Source: CAIWTU01 sp963815135 (lineage in GTDB: Bacteria; Desulfobacterota; Desulfuromonadia; Geobacterales; Geobacteraceae). From it: a stretch of DNA of 64,000 nucleotides. The stretch spans positions 248,001 through 312,000 of the forward strand of contig CAWFFO010000001.1 in NCBI GenBank assembly GCA_963815135.1, given 5' to 3'. Position numbers and translations under genes: made by a program. The first letter of the stretch is position 1; each line of letters opens with the position of its first letter. The notes under the pieces are model-generated. The model made no database searches. It worked only from the letters and a program-made list of their open reading frames with translations, and was not told where the DNA came from. This document shows positions 17,179 to 26,155 of the stretch, one piece after another.

Positions 17179-19765
17179 CAAGGAAATAATTGTAAGTGAA
17201 ACCATAGGTCTGGCGCGCACCGGAGAAATGGTCCGGGTCGGCGTTCCCTGTGCGAAGGGTGAACTTGCAGGTCCGGAGGGACTCCTTATCGCCGCTCCCG
17301 ATGGAAGGCTCCAGCCTGTCCAGACGACCGTTCTCAAAAGATGGATCGACGGATCGGTGCAATGGCTGATTGCCGACTTCGCGGCGAGCGTCACAGCGAA
17401 CGGAGCGTCCGTTTATCGTCTGGTTTCCGGTGAAAACGAGAATCCGGTTTTGCCTCCAGGTATCCGTATCAGGACCGGAGACGAGATCTGGCATGTGGAT
17501 ACCGGTACGACCGTTTTTTCAATCGATGTGAGAGAGTTTAAACCTTTTGTGCAGGTTAGGGTGGATAACCGCGAGATTATCAAATCCTGCGCCTGTATTC
17601 TGAAGATCTCCGATAAATCGATGCTTGTTCCCGTTGTCGATTCTATCTCACTCGAGATTGAAGGTCCTCTGACGGCAATAATTCGTATCCACGGCAGATT
17701 CGGGACCACAGACAAAACCGCACCCCGATTTTCATGCCGCCTTCATTTCTTTGCCGGTACCAGCTGCGTAATAAATGAGTTCACGGTGTTGAATCCCAAA
17801 TCTGCAAATCACCCCGGCGGCCTCTGGGATCTCGGTGATCCGGCTTCGCTGATTTTCAGGGAGCTTGCATTCGAACTTGATTTTGCTGACGGGCTTGTCG
17901 ACAAAATTATTTGTTCACCGGAGCGGGGAGGACCTCCGGTCGCCTGCAATACGCCATCCGGCTGCTTTTCGATATACCAGGAATCGAGTGGCGGCGATAA
18001 CTGGCAAAGTCCCAATCACCGGACCAGAAACGGGAAAGTTCCGTTCACTTTCAAGGGGTATGAAATTAGAAAGGACAATAAGTTGGATGCTGCTGGCGAA
18101 AGGGCGGCACCTGTCGTCTGGTGCGGCTCGAAGGAAACCGGCGTCGCAGCAGTACTTCCCCGGTTCTGGCAGGAATTCCCGAAGGCTATCGAGGCCGGCC
18201 GAAGCGATATGAAAATATCGCTCTTCCCGGGCTGTCATCCCGTTTACCATGAGCTTCAGGGGGGGGAGCAGAAAACCCATACGGTCTATCTGGATTTTGC
18301 CGCCTCACCCGACGGACTCGATTGGGCGAGGTCTCCCCTGTCGGTTCTGGCTTCTCCGGAGGTTTATCGACTGTCCGGTATATTTTCAGACCTGCCTGCT
18401 GCAGGTGCAGCCGACCTGACGGACAGTTTCATCTCGGGACCGGATGATTTTCTTAAAAAGCGTGAAGTGCCCGATGAGTACGGATGGCGCAATTTCGGCG
18501 ATGTCTATGCCGATCATGAAGCGGTAAATCACGAGGGAGAACTGCCCTTCATTTCCCATTACAACAACCAGTACGACATCTGCGCCGGCTTCTACCGCAA
18601 GTCATTCGTGACTGGAGATCCCCGCTGGTGCGAGCTGGCATCCGATCTTTCCCGCCACGTCCTCGACATCGATATTTATCATACCTCCAGAGACCGGGAG
18701 GAATACAACAGGGGACTGTTCTGGCATACCGACCATTATATCGATGCGGGTCTTTCAACCCACCGATCATTTTCCAGCGAGCACCTGAAGAAAAAGGATC
18801 CCCGTTTCTGCGGCGGTGGACCGGCAGCCGAGCACTGTTACACCACGGGTCTCATGCTCCATTATTATCAAACCGGCAACCCGGATTTCCGGCAAGCGGT
18901 TATCGACCTGGCGGATTGGGTTCTGCGCTCCCTTAAGGGGTCCGGGACGGTTCTCGCTGCAGTAAAGAGGGTACCCCGCTATTTTCGGCTGCTTTGGCAA
19001 GCCGGCGGAGATAAAAGATTGTTTCCCCGTTATCCTCTCACCAGGGGAACCGGCAATGCCGCTTCAGCCTGTCTCGATGCCTTCGAGGTCGGTGGCGGCG
19101 ATAGATTCATGGAGCATGCCTGGCAGCTGATCCATGGAGCTGTACACCCATATGACGATATAGACTCGCGAGGACTTCTCAATCCGGAGGTTGCCTGGTC
19201 GTATACGGTTCTGCTTGCGGCCGTGGCAAAGTTTCTGGACAAGAAGCATGCTCTGGACGAATTCGATACCCGCTTCTCCTACGCCCGATCCTGTCTCCTT
19301 GCCTATGCCGAATGGATGCGGCTGAACGAGTATCCCTATCTGGAAAAGCCTGACATGCTGGAATACCCGAATGAAACATGGGCGGCTCAGGAGCTTCGGA
19401 AGAGCGTCGTCTTCTACCATGCTGCAAGGTATGAACAGGCTGACAGACAGAAATTGTTTATGGAGCAAAGCTGGCGTTTCTTCGTTACGGCCCAAAATTC
19501 TCTGGCCGGATATAAAACCAGCAGCCTGACGCGACCTGTAGCATTGATGCTTCAGAACGGATGGGTCGAGTCTGTTGCCGCAGCTGAACCAAAGGAAAAC
19601 TCTGTTCCCGCGAAAATTCCGCCTCCGGTAAAGCGTGGAAGGATACCCTACGTTACTCCGGGATCGGTTTTTTTACGGATATTACATGAGCTTTCACTTG
19701 GGCTGCGAAGGTCGAGTTTCAGACAGGAACTGGCGTGGCTGAAGTCAAGGCTTCATCAGAGGTAA
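17171..19765 (+). CDS. YetA/PcRGLX-like protein (possible polysaccharide lyase)
   Basis: An 864-residue protein resembling the YetA/PcRGLX family, whose fungal member is an exo-rhamnogalacturonan lyase (PL26). The N-terminal barrel shows the typical GVPCAKGEL, a 'vQ..vL.RW.DGSVQWL..DF' stretch (about residues 45-75) and a later region of alternating strands. Residues about 440-800 have the helical-toroid look with YNNQYDICAGFYR, FWHTDHYIDAG and YTTGLMLHYYQTGNPDFR. No signal peptide is present, so if it degrades polysaccharide it would do so inside the cell or on lipid-linked intermediates. Overlaps the fusion gene by 8 nt. The assignment rests on recognised motifs, not on a search. Confidence 0.7.
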   Translation: MLDKEIIVSETIGLARTGEMVRVGVPCAKGELAGPEGLLIAAPDGRLQPVQTTVLKRWIDGSVQWLIADFAASVTANGASVYRLVSGENENPVLPPGIRIRTGDEIWHVDTGTTVFSIDVREFKPFVQVRVDNREIIKSCACILKISDKSMLVPVVDSISLEIEGPLTAIIRIHGRFGTTDKTAPRFSCRLHFFAGTSCVINEFTVLNPKSANHPGGLWDLGDPASLIFRELAFELDFADGLVDKIICSPERGGPPVACNTPSGCFSIYQESSGGDNWQSPNHRTRNGKVPFTFKGYEIRKDNKLDAAGERAAPVVWCGSKETGVAAVLPRFWQEFPKAIEAGRSDMKISLFPGCHPVYHELQGGEQKTHTVYLDFAASPDGLDWARSPLSVLASPEVYRLSGIFSDLPAAGAADLTDSFISGPDDFLKKREVPDEYGWRNFGDVYADHEAVNHEGELPFISHYNNQYDICAGFYRKSFVTGDPRWCELASDLSRHVLDIDIYHTSRDREEYNRGLFWHTDHYIDAGLSTHRSFSSEHLKKKDPRFCGGGPAAEHCYTTGLMLHYYQTGNPDFRQAVIDLADWVLRSLKGSGTVLAAVKRVPRYFRLLWQAGGDKRLFPRYPLTRGTGNAASACLDAFEVGGGDRFMEHAWQLIHGAVHPYDDIDSRGLLNPEVAWSYTVLLAAVAKFLDKKHALDEFDTRFSYARSCLLAYAEWMRLNEYPYLEKPDMLEYPNETWAAQELRKSVVFYHAARYEQADRQKLFMEQSWRFFVTAQNSLAGYKTSSLTRPVALMLQNGWVESVAAAEPKENSVPAKIPPPVKRGRIPYVTPGSVFLRILHELSLGLRRSSFRQELAWLKSRLHQR

Positions 19766-19774
19766 GAACGGAAA

Positions 19775-20857
19775 ATGAATCAGATGCTCAAACAAGTTTT
19801 CACCCGCGGCCTCGTTTCATTGGGCATCAACGCGGTCTTCCGGCAAATAAACCGCCGAAAGCTGCTTGTGGTCATGTACCACGGGGTAACTCGAAATTCA
19901 TTCGATCCGCCCGTCTGGACTCAAATCCCGGAGAAAACTTTCAGGGATCATATGGGATACCTCCGAAAACATTATGTTTTTGTAACCCTGGATGATGTCG
20001 TTTCAGCTGTTCGGAGGGATCTGGAACTTCCTCCCCGGGCCGCATTGATCACTTTTGACGACGGATTGAGGAATAACTACCACGTGGCGTTTCCCATACT
20101 CCTCGAACTCGGAATCCCTGCGGCCATTTTTCTGACCGTCAGTTATATCGGGTCTGAGAGTCTGCTATGGTTTGACGAACTATATTTCCTTCTTAAGCGG
20201 GGATATGAGAATAAAGTGGATTTGTCAGTATTTCATGAGGAAATCCGCGAAAGAATGGCAGCGGGAAAAATATGGGAGGCCTATTCCGCCGATGTTGAAA
20301 TGTTGAAGAGGTGCGGGGAAAATAGCAGGGCTTCATACCTGGACAAACTCCGTGAAAAAATATCACTGGATACTCTTCCGCTGCTGGAAGATTTCGGGCT
20401 TCTGGACTGGGACCAGGTGTACGTCATGCATGATTCGCGTCTTGTTGCATTCGGCACACATACCGCAACTCACCGGATTCTTACGGAACTTTCACCGACC
20501 GAGTGGGAAGAAGAAATTGCCGCTCCGCGCAGGACACTTGAGGGTTTCCTCGGAGTACCCGTGAAATCATTCTGTTTTCCCAACGGCAGGTCGGGAATCG
20601 ATTTCTGCGCGGAGCACCTCAGATTTATCCGCAAGTCCGGATATGAATGTGCTTTCACAACGGAAAACTCGCTCTTTACGCCCATGTGCTCAGATCCCTT
20701 TGCAATCGGACGTATTCCCGCCGGCAATGATGCTACTTCTTCAAAGCTCGTTTTCAGTCTCAATTGTTCCGGCTGCTATACAACTCTCCGAAGGAGTAGG
20801 ATTGTCGACCGGGCTCAATTGTTCCCTCTTTCGAAAAAGGTTTCCGAATATGAATGA
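19775..20857 (+). CDS. Polysaccharide deacetylase (second, NodB-like)
   Basis: Carbohydrate esterase family 4-type deacetylase. LLVVMYHGVT opens the domain; ALITFDDGLRNNY carries the catalytic/metal Asp pair; AFGTHTATHRILTELS carries the metal His residues; KSFCFPNGRSG is the next motif. Compared with the XrtA-type deacetylase at 4428 it has an insertion of about 80 residues between the Asp and His motifs (WFDELYFLLKRGYENK and following), seen in this subgroup. No signal peptide. Its last 8 nt overlap the next gene. Confidence 0.88.
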   Translation: MNQMLKQVFTRGLVSLGINAVFRQINRRKLLVVMYHGVTRNSFDPPVWTQIPEKTFRDHMGYLRKHYVFVTLDDVVSAVRRDLELPPRAALITFDDGLRNNYHVAFPILLELGIPAAIFLTVSYIGSESLLWFDELYFLLKRGYENKVDLSVFHEEIRERMAAGKIWEAYSADVEMLKRCGENSRASYLDKLREKISLDTLPLLEDFGLLDWDQVYVMHDSRLVAFGTHTATHRILTELSPTEWEEEIAAPRRTLEGFLGVPVKSFCFPNGRSGIDFCAEHLRFIRKSGYECAFTTENSLFTPMCSDPFAIGRIPAGNDATSSKLVFSLNCSGCYTTLRRSRIVDRAQLFPLSKKVSEYE

Positions 20858-22007
20858 GTACTCTCTTCGAAAAATAACCAGTTTTAAGGAATTTGCCGGG
20901 ATGGAGGATGAATGGAAACGGTTTACGGATGATTATTTCCCCGATAGATACTCAAGGTCCCATCAATGGCTTTCCGCATATTGGAAAACCTATCATGCCG
21001 GGAACTCATCTGAAATATACATTCTGAGCAGCAGCAATCAGGAATTTGTTGCCGCTGCTCCGCTTCATAGATGCAAGGAGAATTTCGGCGGATTCCCGGT
21101 CCGATCCCTTTCCATCCTTGGACGGGGTATTGGAAGAGAAGGGTTTTTGATAAGTCAGGGAACAAGGGATTTCCTCACTCAAATTATGAACGCCATTGGA
21201 AAATCCGGATGGGATATTATCCGATTGAGCAGGGTCGATAAAGAATTTGCCGGAGCGTTGGAGGAGGCGGCCACGGCATCCGGCTTTGTGGTCGAAACGA
21301 TCGAAAGTACGGATTATCTTGTTAACATGCCTTCAGACTATGGGGAGTTCCTGCGAGGAAGAAGCAGAAAATTCCGCCGCAATCTCAACCAGGCTGAGAA
21401 CCGTCTGGAGAGGGAGGGGACTGTCGAATTCCTGGTGCTGGATCCCTTCCGCGACACGGCGCAAGTGCTGGATGCAGGAATGGAAATAGCCCGTCAAAGC
21501 TGGCAGTACCTCAGCGGAGTCAGTCACTTCAGCCAGGGACCGTCGGGATCGTTCTACGAGAATCTGACTCGTCGAGGGAAAGGCGCCGGAGGAGAAGACT
21601 TCAATCTCCTCCTGGTATCGGGTAAACCTGTCGCATACCTTCTCGGATGCCTGCGCGGGAGGACCTATTATGCGATCGATACCGGATTCCACAAGGACTA
21701 TCAGGCGGTTTCGGCAGGCAGAGTGCTGTTTGCACGAGTAATTCAAAGACTTATGGCCGAGAAGAACACGGATGTCTTCGACTTCGAAGGAGCCGGGGAA
21801 TATAAAAAGGATTACGCCACCGATATTAGAACCGTGAAATCTCTGGTTGTCTATAACAATAGACTATACCCGGAAATGATCCGATATTTCAGGAGGTCCC
21901 GGCTGAATGCTTTCGCGAAAAAATGCCGAGATGCCTGCCAGGGGAGCAGTACCCGGCGGAGCATGGCGAAAGGGGAACCTGATGGTAGTTTTTCAAAGCG
22001 CGAATAA
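20850..22007 (+). CDS. GNAT-fold acyltransferase (CelD/BcsL-like)
   Basis: Second FemAB-like GNAT protein of this sub-operon (385 aa). Key segments: LRGRSRKFRRNLNQAENRLE (donor binding), YLLGCLRGRTYYAIDTGFHKDY and FDFEGAGEYKKDYATD. The reading frame is open from 20643, but the ATG at 20850 gives a normal family N-terminus (MNEYSLRKITSFKEF), has AAAAGG 9 nt upstream and overlaps the deacetylase stop by 8 nt, so it is taken as the start. Similar in layout to the protein at 14213-15352. It may acylate the amino group released by the deacetylase before it; that link is inference. Confidence 0.82.
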   Translation: MNEYSLRKITSFKEFAGMEDEWKRFTDDYFPDRYSRSHQWLSAYWKTYHAGNSSEIYILSSSNQEFVAAAPLHRCKENFGGFPVRSLSILGRGIGREGFLISQGTRDFLTQIMNAIGKSGWDIIRLSRVDKEFAGALEEAATASGFVVETIESTDYLVNMPSDYGEFLRGRSRKFRRNLNQAENRLEREGTVEFLVLDPFRDTAQVLDAGMEIARQSWQYLSGVSHFSQGPSGSFYENLTRRGKGAGGEDFNLLLVSGKPVAYLLGCLRGRTYYAIDTGFHKDYQAVSAGRVLFARVIQRLMAEKNTDVFDFEGAGEYKKDYATDIRTVKSLVVYNNRLYPEMIRYFRRSRLNAFAKKCRDACQGSSTRRSMAKGEPDGSFSKRE

Positions 22008-22635
22008 TGGGAATAGCCGAAACAATAATGACACTCTGAAAATTTATTTAATGAAGGGGTTGCGAAGGATATTGAAGTGCAACATCTACAATGTCCTTTT
22101 TGTCGGTCCCGGATCGCTTCACTCTGTCAAGGACAGCCCAGATCGGGGTTTTTCATGGGGTTTTATCGAATTGGAGGACCTTAAAGGACGGTTGGAAGCG
22201 GACCACCTGACAATCTCAGGTGATTTCGTCGGCGAAGCTGATGAAAAGGGCGACAGGTGTTTTGCAATACTGCGTGAGGGGAGACTCGTTCATTACAGCT
22301 GGTATTCAACGGTTTCAACACGTGTCATCGGCAATTCGCTGATCGAGTATCCGGAAGGCTGGGTTTACATGTACAACGCATTTACTCTCCCGGGTTACCG
22401 CGGCATGGGCATGTATCCGACCGCGGTAACCCAGGCGCTCAACCACTTGCAGTCTGACGGTTTCGATAAATGTATTGCTCTCGTAAACATGGATAATCCT
22501 AGTTCGTCGGTGCCATTGATGAAAATCGGCTTTTCTGAGATAGGGAAAATATTGGTAATGGCCAAGGGAAGCTCCCTGATTTACACGACGAATTCCTGTC
22601 TCAACAATGGGGTAAAGCTTGTCCGAGAGGCGTAA
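21982..22635 (+). CDS. GNAT acetyltransferase-like protein
   Basis: A 217-residue N-acyltransferase-like protein. The acyl-CoA binding loop is FTLPGYRGMGMYPTAV (Q/R-x-x-G-x-G/A type), followed by NMDNPSSSVPLMKIGFSE, the usual 'N..S..l..k.GF' of GNATs. AGGGGA 6 nt before the ATG at 21982 decides the start although the frame stays open to 21907. It overlaps the previous gene by 26 nt. It resembles the protein at 27915-28580 in size and motif order. Substrate unknown. Confidence 0.75.
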   Translation: MVVFQSANNGNSRNNNDTLKIYLMKGLRRILKCNIYNVLFVGPGSLHSVKDSPDRGFSWGFIELEDLKGRLEADHLTISGDFVGEADEKGDRCFAILREGRLVHYSWYSTVSTRVIGNSLIEYPEGWVYMYNAFTLPGYRGMGMYPTAVTQALNHLQSDGFDKCIALVNMDNPSSSVPLMKIGFSEIGKILVMAKGSSLIYTTNSCLNNGVKLVREA

Positions 22636-22784
22636 TTCAGCTTTTCTTGACGGGAACGAACGAGTCAAATGCGTAAATGTTTGACACATTCCGGAGTCCG
22701 ACCCGCTCTAAATAAAATGCGAGCGGATACTCGGAGTAGGAATATCTTCAGATTTTGCAGGGCAATTAATGGAGTTGATCATAC

Positions 22785-24770
22785 GTGTGTGGAATTGCGG
22801 GAATATTGAAATTGAAGCCTGAAAATACGCCTGTTGAGTTGATCTCCGGAATGATCGCCTCTCTTGCCCACCGGGGCCCGGACGAGTCGGGGGTCTACAT
22901 GGACGAATCTGTCTGTCTTGGCCACTCGAGGCTCAATATAATCGGGCTTTTCGACGGAACACAGCCTATCTGCAACGAAGACGGCACCATCTGGATCATA
23001 TATAACGGCGAGGTTTTCAATTATCCCGAACTCAGAGATGAACTCATCTCCCTTGGGCACCGTTTTTCCACGGCGACCGATACGGAGGTCTTCCTGCATC
23101 TTTTCGAAGAGTTCGGACCCGGTTGTCTGGAACGGGTAAACGGTCAGTTTGCCCTTGCCATCTGGGACAATATCAAAAAGGAACTTTTCCTGGCGAGGGA
23201 CAGGATCGGTATCAGACCCCTTTATTACTGTTACACTCCAGGGAGGTTTCTATTCGCCTCCGAGATAAAGGCCCTGTTCGTCGATCCCGTGGTCGGCAGA
23301 GAGATCGACCTTGAAGGGCTTGCCCAGGTATTTACATTCTGGAGCGTTCATACTCCGGCCACAATTTTCAGACAAATTATCGAACTTCCCCCAGGGCATT
23401 ACATGAAACTCACGGGAGGGAAAATTGAGCAAACCGGATATTGGAGCATACCCTGCGGCAGGGGCCTGAACTGCTGGACGGGTACCATGGAAGAGGCCGT
23501 TGAGGAGCTCGAGTATTTATTGACCGATGCCGTGCGGGTAAGACTGCGCGCGGACGTGCCGGTGGGTGCTTACCTGAGCGGCGGATTGGACTCTTCGATA
23601 ATTACATCCATAGTGGCCGGAAAATTCGGCAACCGTCTCAGGACCTTTTCGATGAAGTTTCAGGAAAATGCTTTCGATGAAAGCATTTATCAGAAAGAAT
23701 TGGTGAACGCTCTTGGAACCGATCATTCCAGCCTGCTGGTGGCCAACGAAGACATACGAAAAAATTTCCCTGAAGCCGTAAGACATGCGGAAACGCCGCT
23801 GCTCCGGACCGCAACCGTCCCGATGACTCTTCTCTCGCGGCTTGTGCGCTCATACGGCTTCAAGGTTGTCCTGACGGGGGAGGGGGCCGACGAGATATTC
23901 GGAGGGTACAATATTTTCAAAGAGGCCAAAATACGGCGATTCTGGGGAAAGGAGCCGGATTCGGAGCGGCGTCCGCTCCTGCTGGAACGGTTGTATCCCT
24001 ATGTATTCACCGATCCGGCCCGTCTCCGCTTCATCCTTCGCAGTTTTTTCGCTGTAAGGAGGGAAGACCTGGAGGATCCGTATTTTTCCCACAGGATCCG
24101 GTGGGAAAACGGCAGGAAAAATTTCGCGTTCTTCTCCCATGACGTGATAGCGTCGCTGAGGGGGTACGATCCCCTGGATGAGCTGAAAGAGCAGCTCCCC
24201 GCTGGTTTTCATGACTGCGATTATCTTTCCAAGGCGCAGTTTCTGGAAATGGAACTCTTTCTCCGGGGCTACCTGCTCTCGTCACAGGGCGACCGGGTGG
24301 CCATGGCCAATTCATTGGAGTTGCGCCATCCGTTTCTCGACTTCCGGGTCGTGGAATTCGCTTCCCGGCTTCCTTCCCGATGGAAGCTCAAGGGGTTGAA
24401 CGAGAAATACATACTTAAGAGGACTTTCGGAGATTTGATTCCGGAGTCGATTCTGACCAGGAAGAAACAGCCATACCGCGCTCCGATCCGCGAGGTTTTC
24501 TTCTCCGACGCACGAGACGATTATGTAGCGGAGCTTCTCTCCGAGGGATATACAAGAAAAGCGGGACTATTCAATCCGTCAAAAGTGGGAGCACTCGCGG
24601 ACAAATTCAGGGGAACGGGTAACAGTTCAGCCAGCGAGTGGCAGAGCATGGCCCTGGTGGGGGTACTGTCGACGCATCTGCTGAAAGAACATTTCGCCGG
24701 TGCAGCTTCATGCTGCAGGGTAAAAGCCGCTCTGCCGGACAAGATAGTCCATGGCCCCGGATATGTCTGA
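22785..24770 (+). CDS. Asparagine-synthase-type amidotransferase (second)
   Basis: Glutamine-hydrolysing amidotransferase homologous to the one at 9827-11698. The GTG start is required because it places the nucleophilic Cys at position 2 (CGIAGIL); GGAG lies about 10 nt upstream. Motifs: HRGPDESGVYM, YNGEVFN, PP-loop YLSGGLDSSIITSI, LTGEGADEIFGGY. 661 aa. A 149-nt gap separates it from the gene before, with a 6-bp inverted repeat (22703-22726) but no T tract, so this may be where a new transcript begins. Likely amidates an acid group on the EPS repeat. Confidence 0.9.
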   Translation: MCGIAGILKLKPENTPVELISGMIASLAHRGPDESGVYMDESVCLGHSRLNIIGLFDGTQPICNEDGTIWIIYNGEVFNYPELRDELISLGHRFSTATDTEVFLHLFEEFGPGCLERVNGQFALAIWDNIKKELFLARDRIGIRPLYYCYTPGRFLFASEIKALFVDPVVGREIDLEGLAQVFTFWSVHTPATIFRQIIELPPGHYMKLTGGKIEQTGYWSIPCGRGLNCWTGTMEEAVEELEYLLTDAVRVRLRADVPVGAYLSGGLDSSIITSIVAGKFGNRLRTFSMKFQENAFDESIYQKELVNALGTDHSSLLVANEDIRKNFPEAVRHAETPLLRTATVPMTLLSRLVRSYGFKVVLTGEGADEIFGGYNIFKEAKIRRFWGKEPDSERRPLLLERLYPYVFTDPARLRFILRSFFAVRREDLEDPYFSHRIRWENGRKNFAFFSHDVIASLRGYDPLDELKEQLPAGFHDCDYLSKAQFLEMELFLRGYLLSSQGDRVAMANSLELRHPFLDFRVVEFASRLPSRWKLKGLNEKYILKRTFGDLIPESILTRKKQPYRAPIREVFFSDARDDYVAELLSEGYTRKAGLFNPSKVGALADKFRGTGNSSASEWQSMALVGVLSTHLLKEHFAGAASCCRVKAALPDKIVHGPGYV

Positions 24771-24805
24771 TGCCGGGTTATTCCGGCACCGGAAAGAGGA
24801 ATTTG

Positions 24806-25816
24806 ATGAAAAGGGATTTGAAAACAGATGAAGTTTTGACGCTCGACCCCGAGTGCGAGGTTGAAAGAATAACCGCGCGCATGCGGGACCTGATGGTCAC
24901 GCAGCTGAAGCGCCGGGGCGCAGTGATCGGAATTTCCGGCGGGATCGACAGCAGTATCTGTGCAGCGCTTGCCGTAAAGGCTTTCGGTCCTGAACGGGTA
25001 CTGGGGCTGCGGATGCCCGAACGTCATTCCGATGAGGAAACGATCGAGCTAAGCGGTTTGATCGCCGAACGAATTGGAATTACAGCCGTACTTGAGGATA
25101 TAACCGTGATTCTTGAGGCCGTCGGATTCTACAAACGGTACGATGACGCAGTCAGGAAGGTTTTGCCCGAATACGGTGAGGGATGGAAGTCAAAGGTGGT
25201 TATTTCCAGTGTGTTCGAAAACAGGGGGTTCAGTATATTCTCGTTAGTTGCCGAAGGGACGGACCGCACTGAAACGACGAGAAGGCTGCCGTTGAAACCC
25301 TATCTGGAAATTGTCGCGGCCACCAATTTCAAACAGCGCATACGCAAGATGCTCGAATACTATCATGCCGACAGGCTGAATTACGCGGTGATCGGAACCC
25401 CCAACCGCCTGGAATACGATCAGGGCTTCTTCGTCAAGTTGGGGGACGGAGCGGCCGACCTGAAACCGATCGCGCATCTTTACAAATCGCAGGTATATCA
25501 ACTGGCGGAATACCTGGAGATCCCTGCGGAAATCCGCCGGAGGCCGCCCACGACCGATACCTATTCGCTTTCCCAGGGGCAGGATGAATTCTATTTTTCC
25601 CTTCCATATGAAAAAATGGATATCTGCCTTTATGGAAAAAACAACGGATTTCCTGCCGAATTGGTGGCCGAGGCGCTCGGCGCAACCCCGGAACAGGTTC
25701 GAATGGTATATGACGACATTGACGTCAAACGATCGAGCACCAGGTATCTACACCTCCCCCCTCTTCTGGTGGATTTTGTACCGGAAATATGTGCTGATTT
25801 GCATTCGATGCAATAG
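24806..25816 (+). CDS. NAD synthase-like PP-loop ligase
   Basis: ATP-pyrophosphatase of the NadE group (336 aa). PP-loop VIGISGGIDSSICAALA, then RKMLEYYHADRLNYAVIGTPNR and the FFVKLGDGAADLKPIAHLYKSQVYQLA stretch shared with ammonia-dependent NAD synthetases. No glutaminase domain, so it would use free ammonia. Because housekeeping NAD synthesis does not need an EPS-locus copy, and it sits between an amidotransferase and an ACP/ligase pair, it may form an amide on an EPS precursor. The start ATG follows AAGAGGA by 5 nt; the frame is open upstream to 24638 inside the previous gene. Confidence 0.82.
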   Translation: MKRDLKTDEVLTLDPECEVERITARMRDLMVTQLKRRGAVIGISGGIDSSICAALAVKAFGPERVLGLRMPERHSDEETIELSGLIAERIGITAVLEDITVILEAVGFYKRYDDAVRKVLPEYGEGWKSKVVISSVFENRGFSIFSLVAEGTDRTETTRRLPLKPYLEIVAATNFKQRIRKMLEYYHADRLNYAVIGTPNRLEYDQGFFVKLGDGAADLKPIAHLYKSQVYQLAEYLEIPAEIRRRPPTTDTYSLSQGQDEFYFSLPYEKMDICLYGKNNGFPAELVAEALGATPEQVRMVYDDIDVKRSSTRYLHLPPLLVDFVPEICADLHSMQ

Positions 25817-25828
25817 AGGTGTTGGATT

Positions 25829-26110
25829 ATGAACGAGTTGAAAACGAAAATCAGGCAGTTTGTGGTCGACAATTTTCTCTTTGGCGACGAGAGGGGGTTG
25901 AAAGACGATACTTCGTTCCTGGATGAAGGAATGATCGATTCCACCGGAATTCTCGAACTGGTTAATTTCATCGAAGAGGAATTTTCCGTAATGGTTGCCG
26001 ACATGGAACTTCACCCGGAAAACCTGGATTCGATAAACAATGTTGCCCAATTTCTTCGGAAAAAACTCGTGGCTTCCGAGCCGGAACCGTTTCATTTGCT
26101 GGCAGGCTGA
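25829..26110 (+). CDS. Acyl carrier protein (first)
   Basis: Small acidic carrier protein (93 aa). The 4'-phosphopantetheine site is Ser38 in EGMIDSTGILELV. Charged helices before and after (FIEEEFSVMVADMEL) fit the four-helix ACP fold. It lies 12 nt after the NAD-synthase-like gene and 45 nt before an AMP-forming ligase, the expected loading partner. It probably carries an activated acyl or aminoacyl group for transfer by one of the GNAT-like proteins nearby, rather than serving fatty acid synthesis. Confidence 0.9.
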   Translation: MNELKTKIRQFVVDNFLFGDERGLKDDTSFLDEGMIDSTGILELVNFIEEEFSVMVADMELHPENLDSINNVAQFLRKKLVASEPEPFHLLAG

Positions 26111-26155
26111 TTTCTCCGGACTTCTAAACCGAATCTCAAGGGGCAGGAAATACTA

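Noticed and set aside
22703..22726. CCGCTC/GAGCGG inverted repeat before the second amidotransferase
   Set aside because: 12-nt loop and no T tract; too weak to call a terminator.
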